A DNA stretch of 64,000 bases, taken from positions 1 to 64,000 of the forward strand of contig NZ_JALLAN010000012.1 in NCBI RefSeq assembly GCF_023062595.1, read 5' to 3'. Source of the DNA: Arthrobacter rhizosphaerae (GTDB lineage: Bacteria; Actinomycetota; Actinomycetes; Actinomycetales; Micrococcaceae). Both the position numbers and the translations under genes were made by a program. The notes below the pieces were generated by a model. That model was not told the DNA's origin. It did not search any database and saw nothing but the letters and a program-made list of their open reading frames with translations. The stretch's first letter is position 1. Every line of letters starts with the position of its first letter. Of this stretch, positions 50,247-60,200 are shown piece by piece.

Positions 50247-53200
50247 GTGTCTAGACGAAGTTTCCTTGTGAATTATCGCCTACCTCATCTCGCCAGTCAG
50301 CAGCAAATCGAGGAATGGGCTATTACATATGCCACGAGAGCTAAGCTGCCGAACGTAGTTAGGAATCTCATTACTGCCATCGCTCCGGGCGTAACGGAGC
50401 TTACGATGGAGGGAGATGAGCATGTTGACTTTCCAGGATATGACGGCATTGTTACATCTCCGACCCAGACTCCCTTCGTACCCCTAGGGCGGAGTGTCTG
50501 GGAGTTTGGGACGGATGCCAACCCAAGGAAGAAAGCGAATGACGACTACGACAGTCGCATGAAAGATTCTTTTGGTGTCGATAGAAGTTCAACGACATTC
50601 GTGTTTGTTACGCCTCGCCGATGGCGTGATGGACACAAGTGGGCGCGGGAGAAGGCGGCTCTCGGTGAATGGAAGAACGTCGTTGTGCATACATCCGCGG
50701 ACCTTCTTGCTGCGCTCGAGAACTCACCTCGTACTCACATTTGGTTTTCAGAACAGCTCGGTCTCCGCTCGAACGGTGTTAGCACATTGGAGCATTGGTG
50801 GAATCAATTCACGTCTGGCATGCATGGGCTACTTACCCCCGAGCTTCTCGTGGCTGGCCGTGCTGACCAAGCGGCTCAATTGCTGAGGCAATTTGTCGAC
50901 GAAGATAGTGCGCATATTTGGATCAAAGCACCGTCGACAGACGACGTGTTGGCTTTCGTTACAGCCGTAATCAAGACAGCAGAACCTAGAATCCAGAAGG
51001 ATTTGCTTGATCGAGCACTTGTGGTGTTCGAACCCGGCGCACTTATGGATCTCGGGCGAACGACCGGCTTACTCATATTGGTTCCCTTTGAAGAGTCCCT
51101 GATCAGGCATGCCGATCTGGTTACCGGTCATCATGTAGTGATGCATACTACGGATCCGGCGGCAGCCTCTGTACTCTTGCCAGGTGTCCCTATAAACGCT
51201 TCGGAATCGCTCCTCAAAACAGCCGGCATGGATTCGAATCGTGTATCCAGGCTGAGCTTGGCATTGAGTAAAAGTGTGCCTCTGTATAAGCAGCTTGTTA
51301 CTGGGACTGTCAGTGTCGTAACAGCAGGGACCATCGAAGGAGCGGCTAACTCTGTCGTTGCTCGGCGCGCTTGGCTTCTGGGGTCATGGAACCTCGAGCG
51401 TCCGGGTGATGTGGCAATGCTTGAAAAGATGACACGCCTGAGTGTCGATGTTATCGAAGCTGAGCTCAGTAAGTGGGTAGACGTTGCTGCTCCTGTTTTC
51501 ACAAGGGTTCGCGGCGCTTGGAAGGTATTGGAGCCAAAGAGCAGCTTTCCGAGCTTCGCCTCTCGAATTACGCTTGATGATCTTCGCGCTTGGGAGCTTG
51601 CGGTCCAAGAAGTATTGGGAGCCGTCGATCCAAAGCTTGATCTACCGCCTAAGGATCGGTGGCGGGCAAATTTGGATGGAAAGGTTCGAAGTCATTCGAC
51701 AGACTTAAGGAAAGGCATTGCACGAACGGCCGCTTTGCTAAGTGCACTAGGAGATAAGACTGACCGTCAGGCTGGTAATCAGTCTCTTAAGGGATGGGCG
51801 GAGCTTGTTTCACGGGCAATATTGGAGCGAGCCAACCAGGACACGACTGGAAAGCTATGGGAGTCATTGGTAGACGTTGTCGGTCTTCTGGCTGAGGCTG
51901 CCCCAGACATTTTCATGGAAGAACTGGACGTTGCCGTGAGGCACGGTGGTGCTCTGGATGGAAAACTCTTTGGTGATACGAGCAACGACTTTATGTCACC
52001 CACAAGCCCACATGTCTACTTCCTGTGGGCCCTCGAAGCGCTTGCTTGGTCGCCGGCGTACTTCGGGGCTGCCTCGGCTCTATTGATGCGCTTGGCTGAG
52101 ATGGATCCGGGCGGCAAATTATCGAATCGACCGGTCGGCTCGCTGGTGAATATTTTCCTTCCTTGGCATCCTCAGACAGGTGCCACATTAAAATCCCGAA
52201 ACGCTGTTCTCACGAGGGTCACAAAGTCCCCCACGCAGGAGTCATGGGAACTCTTGTCGGCTCTTCTCCCGGAAGCCCACTCCACGGCATTCGATGGTAG
52301 CGGTCCGGAATTTCATGATTGGAAAGAGCTACATGCTGACACCAAAGTCACGATGGCCAACTACTTTGAGGCTGTGGCTTGCGTTGTTCACTTGGTGTTA
52401 GACCATGCGCGCCTAGATAGTTCACGACTTGTAGACCTCGTAGATAAACTGGATGACCTGACGCCTGACTTGCGCGCACAAGTGATTGGTGTTTTTGAAG
52501 AATCGAAGTCGCTTGGCCTGACTCACGAAACTTCGGAATCGATCTGGAAGTCGCTGACTTCGCTGATTCGCCGGCACCGACAATTTAAGGATGCTGAGTG
52601 GTCGCTTGATGAGACTGCTCTTCAGGAGCTTGATTCTCTTGCGGAGATGTTCAAGCCTGCCGATCAGGCAGAGAGAGTTGAGTGGCTTTTCGATCACACA
52701 CCGGATCTCGGCTACGTTGACCTCAGGGACGACTACAACAAATACAACGCCGAAGTGCTTAAAAAGCAGATCGACGCCGTTGAAAGCGTCTATCGCCAGG
52801 CAGGTACTCCCGGGCTGATTGAACTTGCGAAGAAGGTCGTCATGCCTTGGGCTGTGGGACATGCGGCTGCATCTTCTCCGGAGATCAACCTTGACCTAAA
52901 CGAACTTGCTCGACTACTTGCTGCTGACGAGGCTTCGTTGATGGAGTTCGCGCGCTCCGCTCTACGGAAGAGGTTTGTGGACGGTACAGATGGGCTACTG
53001 AGGCTAGCCTCCGGCCAGGACGAACCACTCGTGAAGGCCCGAATTCTTCGTTTGATCGAGGACCTGCCAAAGGCATGGAAAGCGGCAGCCAGCGCGGGGC
53101 ACGATGTGGATGAGCTGTACTGGTCCGAGTTTGAGATTTTCGGTCGAGGAGATTTCGCCCTGGTAAATGAAACCGCCGCCAAGCTGAGTGAATACGGTCG

Positions 53201-54047
53201 AATCGCCGTGGCACTCGATCTCATGGCTATCTACTCGCACAATGGGAAAGCGGCTTTAGACTCAAAGTTGATAGCGGTTCTGCTGAACCAACTCACACAA
53301 GTCAAAGACCCAGACCTGCATGGGCTTTCGCAATATGATATCGCTGCGCTGCTCGACTATGTGCGAGCGGCCAACGAAATTTCCACTGAAGAACTCGGTC
53401 TTCTGGAGTGGCGGTTACTTCCTGCTCTCGGTGATGGCGCCAATATCCTCGCCCTTCAATCGCTTCTTGCGTCATCACCAGAATTCTTCGTACAGATCAT
53501 CTCTCATCTCTACCGCAGGAAAGATGGCAAGGAGGAGGAGAAGAGTTCGGATGCTGTCGTGCATAACGCGTGGGAGTTGCTGCATCGATGGAAGGTTATT
53601 CCTGGATCAGATCCAGAGTCGGGAGAGATCGATGAGCAAGCGCTCATCGAGTGGGTTGACTCTGCTCGCAAGCTGCTAAGCGAGGTCGACCGGCTCGACG
53701 TTGGAGAATCTCACATCGGACAAGTACTCGCACATGCTAAGACGAGTGAAGACGCGTGGCCGCCACTTCCCGTTCGAAACTTCCTAGACGGTAATAGTAC
53801 TGATGTCATTAATCGCAATTTCATTGCCGGCATACGCAACAAGCGAGGCGTAACCTCACGAGGAATGACTGAAGGCGGGGACCAAGAGCGCGCACTAGCA
53901 GCAAAATATGATGATTTTGCGACCCAGATTAGCGATGAATGGCCGAAGACAGCCCGCCTAATGCGCCGCGTGGCCGATGGCTATCGGCACGAGGCCCAGC
54001 AGAATGACGAAGAAGCTCAGCGTGTCCAAGAGGGTTTCGACTTGTAG
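50247..54047 (+). CDS. Very large putative defence protein (1266 residues)
   Basis: The N-terminal 150 residues have a pattern that I know from large defence-type proteins: FPGYDGIVTSPTQTPFVPLG, WEFGTDANPRKKANDDY, TTFVFVTPRRWRDG and LGEWKNVVVHTSADLLAALE. The D-G, W-E-x-G-T and K run resemble a degenerate PD-(D/E)xK nuclease core; activity is not certain. Next comes IWIKAPSTDDVLAFVTAVIK, which takes the place of a P-loop but lacks G-K-S/T, then LILVPFEESL and GHHVVMHTT. The remaining 800 residues are helical repeats. I cannot name the family. Codon use is AT-richer than the backbone. An OLD nuclease gene follows on the same strand. Confidence 0.6.
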   Translation: MSRRSFLVNYRLPHLASQQQIEEWAITYATRAKLPNVVRNLITAIAPGVTELTMEGDEHVDFPGYDGIVTSPTQTPFVPLGRSVWEFGTDANPRKKANDDYDSRMKDSFGVDRSSTTFVFVTPRRWRDGHKWAREKAALGEWKNVVVHTSADLLAALENSPRTHIWFSEQLGLRSNGVSTLEHWWNQFTSGMHGLLTPELLVAGRADQAAQLLRQFVDEDSAHIWIKAPSTDDVLAFVTAVIKTAEPRIQKDLLDRALVVFEPGALMDLGRTTGLLILVPFEESLIRHADLVTGHHVVMHTTDPAAASVLLPGVPINASESLLKTAGMDSNRVSRLSLALSKSVPLYKQLVTGTVSVVTAGTIEGAANSVVARRAWLLGSWNLERPGDVAMLEKMTRLSVDVIEAELSKWVDVAAPVFTRVRGAWKVLEPKSSFPSFASRITLDDLRAWELAVQEVLGAVDPKLDLPPKDRWRANLDGKVRSHSTDLRKGIARTAALLSALGDKTDRQAGNQSLKGWAELVSRAILERANQDTTGKLWESLVDVVGLLAEAAPDIFMEELDVAVRHGGALDGKLFGDTSNDFMSPTSPHVYFLWALEALAWSPAYFGAASALLMRLAEMDPGGKLSNRPVGSLVNIFLPWHPQTGATLKSRNAVLTRVTKSPTQESWELLSALLPEAHSTAFDGSGPEFHDWKELHADTKVTMANYFEAVACVVHLVLDHARLDSSRLVDLVDKLDDLTPDLRAQVIGVFEESKSLGLTHETSESIWKSLTSLIRRHRQFKDAEWSLDETALQELDSLAEMFKPADQAERVEWLFDHTPDLGYVDLRDDYNKYNAEVLKKQIDAVESVYRQAGTPGLIELAKKVVMPWAVGHAAASSPEINLDLNELARLLAADEASLMEFARSALRKRFVDGTDGLLRLASGQDEPLVKARILRLIEDLPKAWKAAASAGHDVDELYWSEFEIFGRGDFALVNETAAKLSEYGRIAVALDLMAIYSHNGKAALDSKLIAVLLNQLTQVKDPDLHGLSQYDIAALLDYVRAANEISTEELGLLEWRLLPALGDGANILALQSLLASSPEFFVQIISHLYRRKDGKEEEKSSDAVVHNAWELLHRWKVIPGSDPESGEIDEQALIEWVDSARKLLSEVDRLDVGESHIGQVLAHAKTSEDAWPPLPVRNFLDGNSTDVINRNFIAGIRNKRGVTSRGMTEGGDQERALAAKYDDFATQISDEWPKTARLMRRVADGYRHEAQQNDEEAQRVQEGFDL

Positions 54048-54129
54048 GGTTTGTTTTGCGATAAGCGTTAAACGGTCGGGTTTTCAGGTTCACAAATTCG
54101 CATCGAGGAATTAATAAGATATAAGCTCA

Positions 54130-54155
54130 ATAATTGTTCCAATAATGACAATTAT
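54130..54155. promoter_or_regulatory. Inverted repeat ATAATTGT-N10-ACAATTAT
   Basis: Perfect 8-base arms in the AT-rich 140-base gap before the OLD gene; position suits an operator or a promoter element. Confidence 0.4.
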
Positions 54156-54188
54156 CTGAGGTGTTGCACACTTTTTAATAAAGGCTAT

Positions 54189-56099
54189 TTGGGGGATGCT
54201 TTGAAGATTTCGCATGTGCGTGTACAGAATTTCCGGTCTCTAAAAGATGTTTCAATTGATTTTGAAAACGTAACAACCTTTATTGGGCCAAATGGGGTGG
54301 GAAAGTCCACTGTACTGAGAGCCTTGGATTGGTTCTTTAATGGCTCAAGGAATGGCGATCTGTGTGATGACGATTGTACTAACGGCGACTCAAGCCAGAC
54401 TATCCGAGTTGAAGTTCAATTTACTGGCCTAACCGCTGAGGATCGAGCTGAGCTTGGCGCATATGTTCCGCCGAATTCGGACACCTTTGTAGCCTGGAAG
54501 TCGCGAACTCCTGAAGGGTCCGAGTACCTCTCGGCAAATGCCAAGGGGTATGAGCTGTTCACGCACATCAAGGCGGCAGGATTGTCTGCTAATGATAAAA
54601 AGGAGTTGTACAAGGCGCTTCGAACTCACCAGCCTGAACTTGGGCTGCCGACTGCTTCGTCGGCTGGAGCTGTTGATGTCGCGCTTCGGGAATGGGAGTC
54701 TGCAAACGTAGACAAGCTGACTGAGCTCCCCGAGACTCTACAAACAAACTTCTTTGGCTTTAACAGCACGGGCAAAATGAGCGGTCTATTCGACTTCGTA
54801 TTGATCACGGCAGATCTTCGCGCTTCAGAGGAGTCATCGGACATCAAGACAAGTATTATCGGGCGGATTCTAGAGCGTACGGTCGATCGAAATTCGGCCG
54901 ATGAGCAGATCGCCGACATCGTTGAGCAGAGTCGATTAGCCCAGCAGAAAGTCTATAAGAAGAGTTTTCGGGAGCCGCTTGAGCAGATGACGGAGCGACT
55001 AAACTCGGTGGTCTCCACCTATAGTCCAGGTCGGACGCTGAAAGTTATGCCTGCAGAAGTCGAACTTAAGGCTCCGCGTACAACATTCACCGTATCGATT
55101 CTTGACGGGACACTTGAGACATCAGTCGAGCGACAGGGGCATGGATTTCAGCGCACGCTTTTGATCTCCTCGTTGCAGATGCTTGCTGAACACGGATCTG
55201 CATCTGCGAACGGCGTAATTTGTCTCGCTATCGAGGAGCCAGAACTTTATCAGCACCCGGTTCAGGCTCAAGCGTTCGCCAAAGTACTACGAGATCTTGC
55301 GGAGGATGCCGCGAAGAACATTCAAGTAACATACGCCACTCATAGCCCCGTCTTTATTGAGGCTCAGAGGTTCTCCCAAGTGCGCCGTCTGACGCGCAAC
55401 TCAGGCGACAACGGTGTTGTCAGTGTTCATACTTCAAGTCTTGAAACAGTCAAGACTTTGCTCGCCGGCATTGTTAAACCTGCCACTGTCGACAACCAGC
55501 TTGACGGTACTATTTCGGCGAGGCTTCCACTTGCTATGTTTGCCAATGCAGTCATCCTTGTCGAGGGAACCACTGAGGTTGCGGTCTTTGAAGGTATCGC
55601 TGACCGAACCGTAGTCGGCAACCTGGCTGTATGGGGTGTGGCTGTCGTAGAGGTGGGAGGCAAGACTAGTATTCCACTGGCGCATGCGATCCTTACAAGT
55701 CTTGGCATACCTGTTTATGCGATCTTTGACGGGGATGCCGGGTTTGAAACTCGTGCGATTGCTAACGGCAAGGATGCCACAAAGATTCAGGAAGAGCGGC
55801 AGGGCCATGTTTCGGCGAATAGGAACCTTCTGAAGTATTTTGAACTTCCTGAAGTGGACTTTCCAGCACAACAGGTTACAGATGGCGTTGCGATCTTAGA
55901 CGATCACCTCGAGGCTCTTTTCGCAGCTGAATGGCCAGAGTGGGAGACAGCATGCCGCATGCTGGAGTTAGAGACGGGTGTTGTGCTTCGCAAGAATCAG
56001 GTCGGTTACCGATCGGCAACTATCCGGGCCACCAGCACTCCACCAGAGATCCTGACAAAGGTCATTGACCAAGGGCTAATTCTGGGCGGCAAGATCTAG
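54189..56099 (+). CDS. OLD-family ATPase/TOPRIM nuclease
   Basis: The 636-residue product has an SMC-like ATPase (residues 1-400): FIGPNGVGKST is Walker A, SVERQGHGFQRTLL the signature, CLAIEEPELYQHP Walker B, and ATHSPVF the switch. The last part is a TOPRIM domain: ILVEGTTEVAVF gives the Glu, YAIFDGDAG the D-x-D, so metal-dependent cleavage is possible. OLD proteins cut DNA in antiphage defence (P2 Old, GajA of Gabija, AriA-like). No UvrD helicase lies beside it, so this is not Gabija. TTG 54189 or TTG 54201 are possible starts. Confidence 0.85.
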   Translation: MGDALKISHVRVQNFRSLKDVSIDFENVTTFIGPNGVGKSTVLRALDWFFNGSRNGDLCDDDCTNGDSSQTIRVEVQFTGLTAEDRAELGAYVPPNSDTFVAWKSRTPEGSEYLSANAKGYELFTHIKAAGLSANDKKELYKALRTHQPELGLPTASSAGAVDVALREWESANVDKLTELPETLQTNFFGFNSTGKMSGLFDFVLITADLRASEESSDIKTSIIGRILERTVDRNSADEQIADIVEQSRLAQQKVYKKSFREPLEQMTERLNSVVSTYSPGRTLKVMPAEVELKAPRTTFTVSILDGTLETSVERQGHGFQRTLLISSLQMLAEHGSASANGVICLAIEEPELYQHPVQAQAFAKVLRDLAEDAAKNIQVTYATHSPVFIEAQRFSQVRRLTRNSGDNGVVSVHTSSLETVKTLLAGIVKPATVDNQLDGTISARLPLAMFANAVILVEGTTEVAVFEGIADRTVVGNLAVWGVAVVEVGGKTSIPLAHAILTSLGIPVYAIFDGDAGFETRAIANGKDATKIQEERQGHVSANRNLLKYFELPEVDFPAQQVTDGVAILDDHLEALFAAEWPEWETACRMLELETGVVLRKNQVGYRSATIRATSTPPEILTKVIDQGLILGGKI

Positions 56100-56357
56100 T
56101 TTGCGACGAGGATTGCAGATGGACGATCGCATCCTCACGCCCCTCTCAACCAACCGTGACCGCACCGCGTGACCGGTGACGCCCATCCCCTTGCCGATCG
56201 TCGCCAGGGAATCGCCCTGCTGGTAGAGCCTGATCGCTTCGGTGATCTGTTGCTCGTTTAGTCCAACCCGGCGCGGTGCGGCGCCATGTCGACGTACGTT
56301 CTTACTCAAACTGCCACGATGGACCGTCGCTAGCTCCGCAACTGGCACACCACCCAT
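56076..56357 (-). pseudogene. HTH remnant of a resolvase/transposase-type protein
   Basis: The 93-residue frame has two HTH-like units: VPVAELATVHRGSLSKNVRRHG and LNEQQITEAIRLYQQGDSLA with GVTGHAVRSRLVERGVRM. This resembles the double HTH end of recombinases or of small transposon proteins in actinobacteria. No catalytic domain is found upstream in any frame, so it is probably a truncated gene; a small intact HTH protein cannot be excluded. It overlaps the OLD gene end by 24 bases and marks the right edge of cargo block 2. Confidence 0.45.
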
Positions 56358-56663
56358 AGGCCGCTTCCATCTCGGCCCTTGCTCGGCCTTCCGCTGAATG
56401 AAGCGGCGGGGGATAGGGTGAAGGTGTCTCTTTAAAAGATAGGGCAGCGTGGAGCCTTCCTATTAAGGAATGAAATTTGACCGATTTGGCTACTTTGCTT
56501 CGAATAGTCTTGTAAGACGCCCACCAGATTGACTTGATTCGAACCACCTACATAGGTCGTCACCCGCATGTGCAAGTAACTTGTTGTGCCCAGATTAAGG
56601 GGTGGCGCTATCAGGCAGAGGTCCCAGAAGGCGACCAGCCTATGTCGGGCTTCCAACGGCTAG
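56358..56663. other. Intergenic at the right edge of cargo block 2
   Basis: No gene is supported; the composition returns from AT-richer to the backbone level. Confidence 0.4.
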
Positions 56664-57191
56664 TTACCGGGAGGCTTGATCGGGTGCCCACGCCAGGCAC
56701 TCTGTCGCGTGAATGTAGTACATCGATGGCCAAGGAGCGCCGGGCTTTACCTGATCCGGATCTGGCGAGATCAAAAGGACCGATCCCGGCCAAATGGGTT
56801 CCGGCAATGCTTCGATCCAGGCAGCCTGAACGTGCTCGAAGCGGTTCCATCTGATGGTGATCCACGAGCCGGTCGGCTCAAGAGCATCGACACTGAGCAC
56901 AGTGATTTCAGTTGTTGTACCTTGGGTCCGCTTCGCGTCGTGGAAGTGCCGCCATTTCTCCTCAGCAGCAAGCATCCAGGCACGGCGTCTGCGCACGCGA
57001 ACCAACCAGGTTGCGCCGCAAGCAACGGCCGCCAAGAGTACGACGAATGCTCCAAGCATCAACACACCGCTGTTACCTGAACTCGTAGTGGTGCCGAATG
57101 CGAGATAACCAACCAAACTCAAGAGCCCCGTGCTGGTAAGAGCCAGTCCAGGTGTCGCCACTTTAGGTCTAAGTACAGGGTTCGAGTTCAT
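56664..57191 (-). CDS. Hypothetical membrane protein of the relaxase operon
   Basis: From ATG 57191 (AAGGA ahead) the product has 175 residues: two membrane helices (LALTSTGLLSLVGYLAFGT and VLMLGAFVVLLAAVACGATW) and a soluble C-terminal domain (VLSVDALEPTGSWITIRWNR, ILPEP-like loops, HATECLAWAP) with one SH3-like pattern. It lies 22 bases after the relaxase stop and is thus the last gene of that operon. Longer in-frame starts run into the relaxase. Function unknown; possibly couples the relaxosome to the membrane. Confidence 0.6.
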   Translation of the reverse strand: MNSNPVLRPKVATPGLALTSTGLLSLVGYLAFGTTTSSGNSGVLMLGAFVVLLAAVACGATWLVRVRRRRAWMLAAEEKWRHFHDAKRTQGTTTEITVLSVDALEPTGSWITIRWNRFEHVQAAWIEALPEPIWPGSVLLISPDPDQVKPGAPWPSMYYIHATECLAWAPDQASR

Positions 57192-57213
57192 CAGTTTCCT
57201 TCTCGCCCTCAGT

Positions 57214-60200
57214 TTAGAGCTGCCAACCGACATTGATAAGGCTGGCTTCCAGTGCAGCCGACGCCTCATCCCATGTGTCCGGCTGCCACTGAGAGGGGGA
57301 GGAGATCGCGATTCGGTCGAGTAAGCCCTGGATGTTGACTCGTTGCGATTGCTGTTCCCATTCGTATTCCGAGGGTTTAGGTCCGAGAGGAAGAGGCGAA
57401 CCGTCAATGCCCCACCTGTCCCTGAAAATTGCGACACGCTCGATAGCGCAGGCTACTTCGTCTGATTCAACGTCTGGCCCCAGGGTCTCCAGGAGGTTCC
57501 GTTTCCATTCAGGCTCCTGCATTAGTGCTTGGAAGCAGACGTGGTCCGACCTGTTCTGCATCCGCTCCTTTACCTGATTCATCATGCTGGCCAGATCAGG
57601 GCGATCAGTTTGGAAGGGCTCAGCCAGGGTGCCCGGCTCATTCACAGGCATCCGAGACACCCAGCTGCGGAGCCGCGAGTGAAGGATAGCCACTGGATCT
57701 CGCGCCGCGTCTGTGTTGGCAAGGACATCTTGGACCATGCGTTGGGCGCTGGGAAGGCTGATGATTGCGACTCTGCGCCATGCTGCGACAGCTGCACCCC
57801 ACGATGGAGATTGCTGAAACACGTCGTCTCTTCCCATGGAGTGCGCCTTGAGGAATCTGGTCAGGTCTTCGGCAGCGGCTACCTGAGCCAGGTAGTCATA
57901 CTCTGCGCTGAGGCGTTCGAGGCTGTCGGCCTTGGAAAGTTCAGCATCGCGGACCTCATGGGCGGTTCGTTCCGACCCCTCAGCGGCAAGGACCTCGCCC
58001 AGGATCTCCCTCCACGAGAATCGCATGGAGGGGTCCATAGGCTCGTGCTCTAGCGGATCGTTCTCGCTGACGTACGCGTAGTTACCCACTCGGCCACGAG
58101 TCATGCTCACGTACAGAAGTTCACGCGTGAGCCGACCGGGCGTCACCACAGTATGCCCTCTATCCACCGTGATTCCCTGCGAGCGGTGAGCCGTCGTCGC
58201 ATATCCCAGCTCAACTGAAGACTCAACATACGTTCTATTAAGGGTTATGGTGGCGCCGGTATCCCGGCGGACTGCTGAAAGGGATCCGTCGCGCCTGCCG
58301 ACGCGGACGACGTCGAGCATGGTTCCGTTACGGATGTAGGCGCCGTCGCCATCCACGATGGAGCGGTCATTGCGGCGAGCAATGATGATGTCACCGGGGC
58401 CGGCATACAGACCGTCGCTGAGGGCGAGCCTGTGTTCCGCATCAACGGCGCCTTGGATCACGCGGTCTGCCTGAGCACGTTCATTGAGCATGCCCACGGT
58501 GTCATTGTCGGGGCCAATCAGAATGGACGTCTTTCCCTCGAGAACGTCGGTGTGCCAATTCCGATACGCCTGGTCGACCATGTCGAGGTAGGAACCGTGC
58601 CGAATGCGCTGATTCTGGTCGTACTCGGTGATGGAGGCGAAGTCGCCGGCACGTAGTTTCAGGGAGCTACGCTGTTCCCAAGTCTGTTCGAACCGCCAGA
58701 TGGTGCTTAGTCTGGCGGCTTTTCCTTGCCGATCGAGCCAACCAAGGATCCCACCGGCATCGATGGAATCCAGCTGGCAAGGGTCTCCCACGAGTAGGAC
58801 CTTCGCCCCAGCGTCACGGGCCTGATTCACGAGTGCAGACAGCTGAAGCGTAGACACCATGGAAGCTTCGTCGACGACGACGAGCTGTTTGGGATGGAAC
58901 TGCCACCTATCCTGCTCGGCCGCGAGCTTGATGAGCCTTTGCGTGAGCCGGGTGGCTCGCGAACTATCTCCAGTCACCGAGCGGGTGAGGCGCTGCTCCG
59001 CGTCGAAGAACTGGACCGCGCGGTTACCGGCTCCTTGGCCGACTGATTCATAGAGCCATTTCGCCACGTTCTCGGTGTCCATCTCCAGCTCGCGGCTCAG
59101 AACCTCGGCGCTCGCGGCTGCCGGCGCCAGGCCGATGACGCTGCCGGCCCCGAATTCTGCTTGCCACGCCGTCTTGATGGCACCAAGCGTTGTTGACTTA
59201 CCGGTGCCAGCCGGTCCGACGACGGCGTCGAGTCGGTTACCACTCAGCAAGACTTGGGCAGCAGCCGCTCGCTGGTCGTTGTGCAACTCGAGCTGGCCGC
59301 GATGTCTATAGCTGGCGAGTGAATCCATGGCCACGACGTCGCGTACGGCTGGCCCGCCGTCGTCGTTCCTGGCCGCCATGATCGCGTCCTCGCTGGCGAG
59401 CGTCGCCGCGTCGGTGTAGAGACGGGCGCCATGGAAGTCGAAGACGCTCTGGTTTGCATAGTGGAGATCGGGCTGAGCATCAGCGGGCACACTGTAGCGG
59501 TACTCATTCAACGAGACGGATTGGCTTTCGGCTGCGGTAGCTACCGCGTCCATCATTGCGTTCCGATCCTCCGGTGCATGACAGCGGATTTCGGCGCAGA
59601 CCCGTTCGGCTTCGGCCAGAAGGTTCCATCGGTTCCAGGTGGAGCGCTTTGCGGCCACGCGCTCGCGGGTGAGGGAAGCGACGGCGTCGATCCAGCTCGC
59701 CGCGAAATCGCAGGCACTGAACGGTGTAGCTCGCGAACGTCGGATGGTGGCTGTGAGGACCAGGTCCGGCTCAAAACCCTTTGTCGCTGCGCGAGCCCTC
59801 CACTGTGCGGAGAGTTCATGGAGCGGCGTGATCGCTTCCGCCTTCGGAGTCCGCGTCGAGAGCGTTGCCTGTTGCCGGAGCTTGACGATTGTTGTTGGGC
59901 TAGGGCGCGTTCCGCGCTCCTTGACCCATTCGGCCACGAGACGATCGGTTTCGACGTCGATGAGTCGGGAACGGTTGGAGAACTCACGGATCAGTGCGTC
60001 GTCGATACCGGTGAGCTGCTGGCTGGGATTGTGCGTGTTCACTGCGGGTTTTCGGATGTCTGTGGCAGTTCCGAGCTTTCGCTGAAGGGCGTCGTAGAGC
60101 AGGCCGTTGTAGTGCTCGCTGGCAGCCACCGCGGCTTTGTACAGGGTCCGCGAATCCAGCGTCACCCAAGCGCCGTCAGTGATCCGTTGGACGCGGTTGG

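Noticed and set aside
54189..56099. Gabija system
   Set aside because: The OLD-type protein has no UvrD-like helicase (GajB) beside it on either side.
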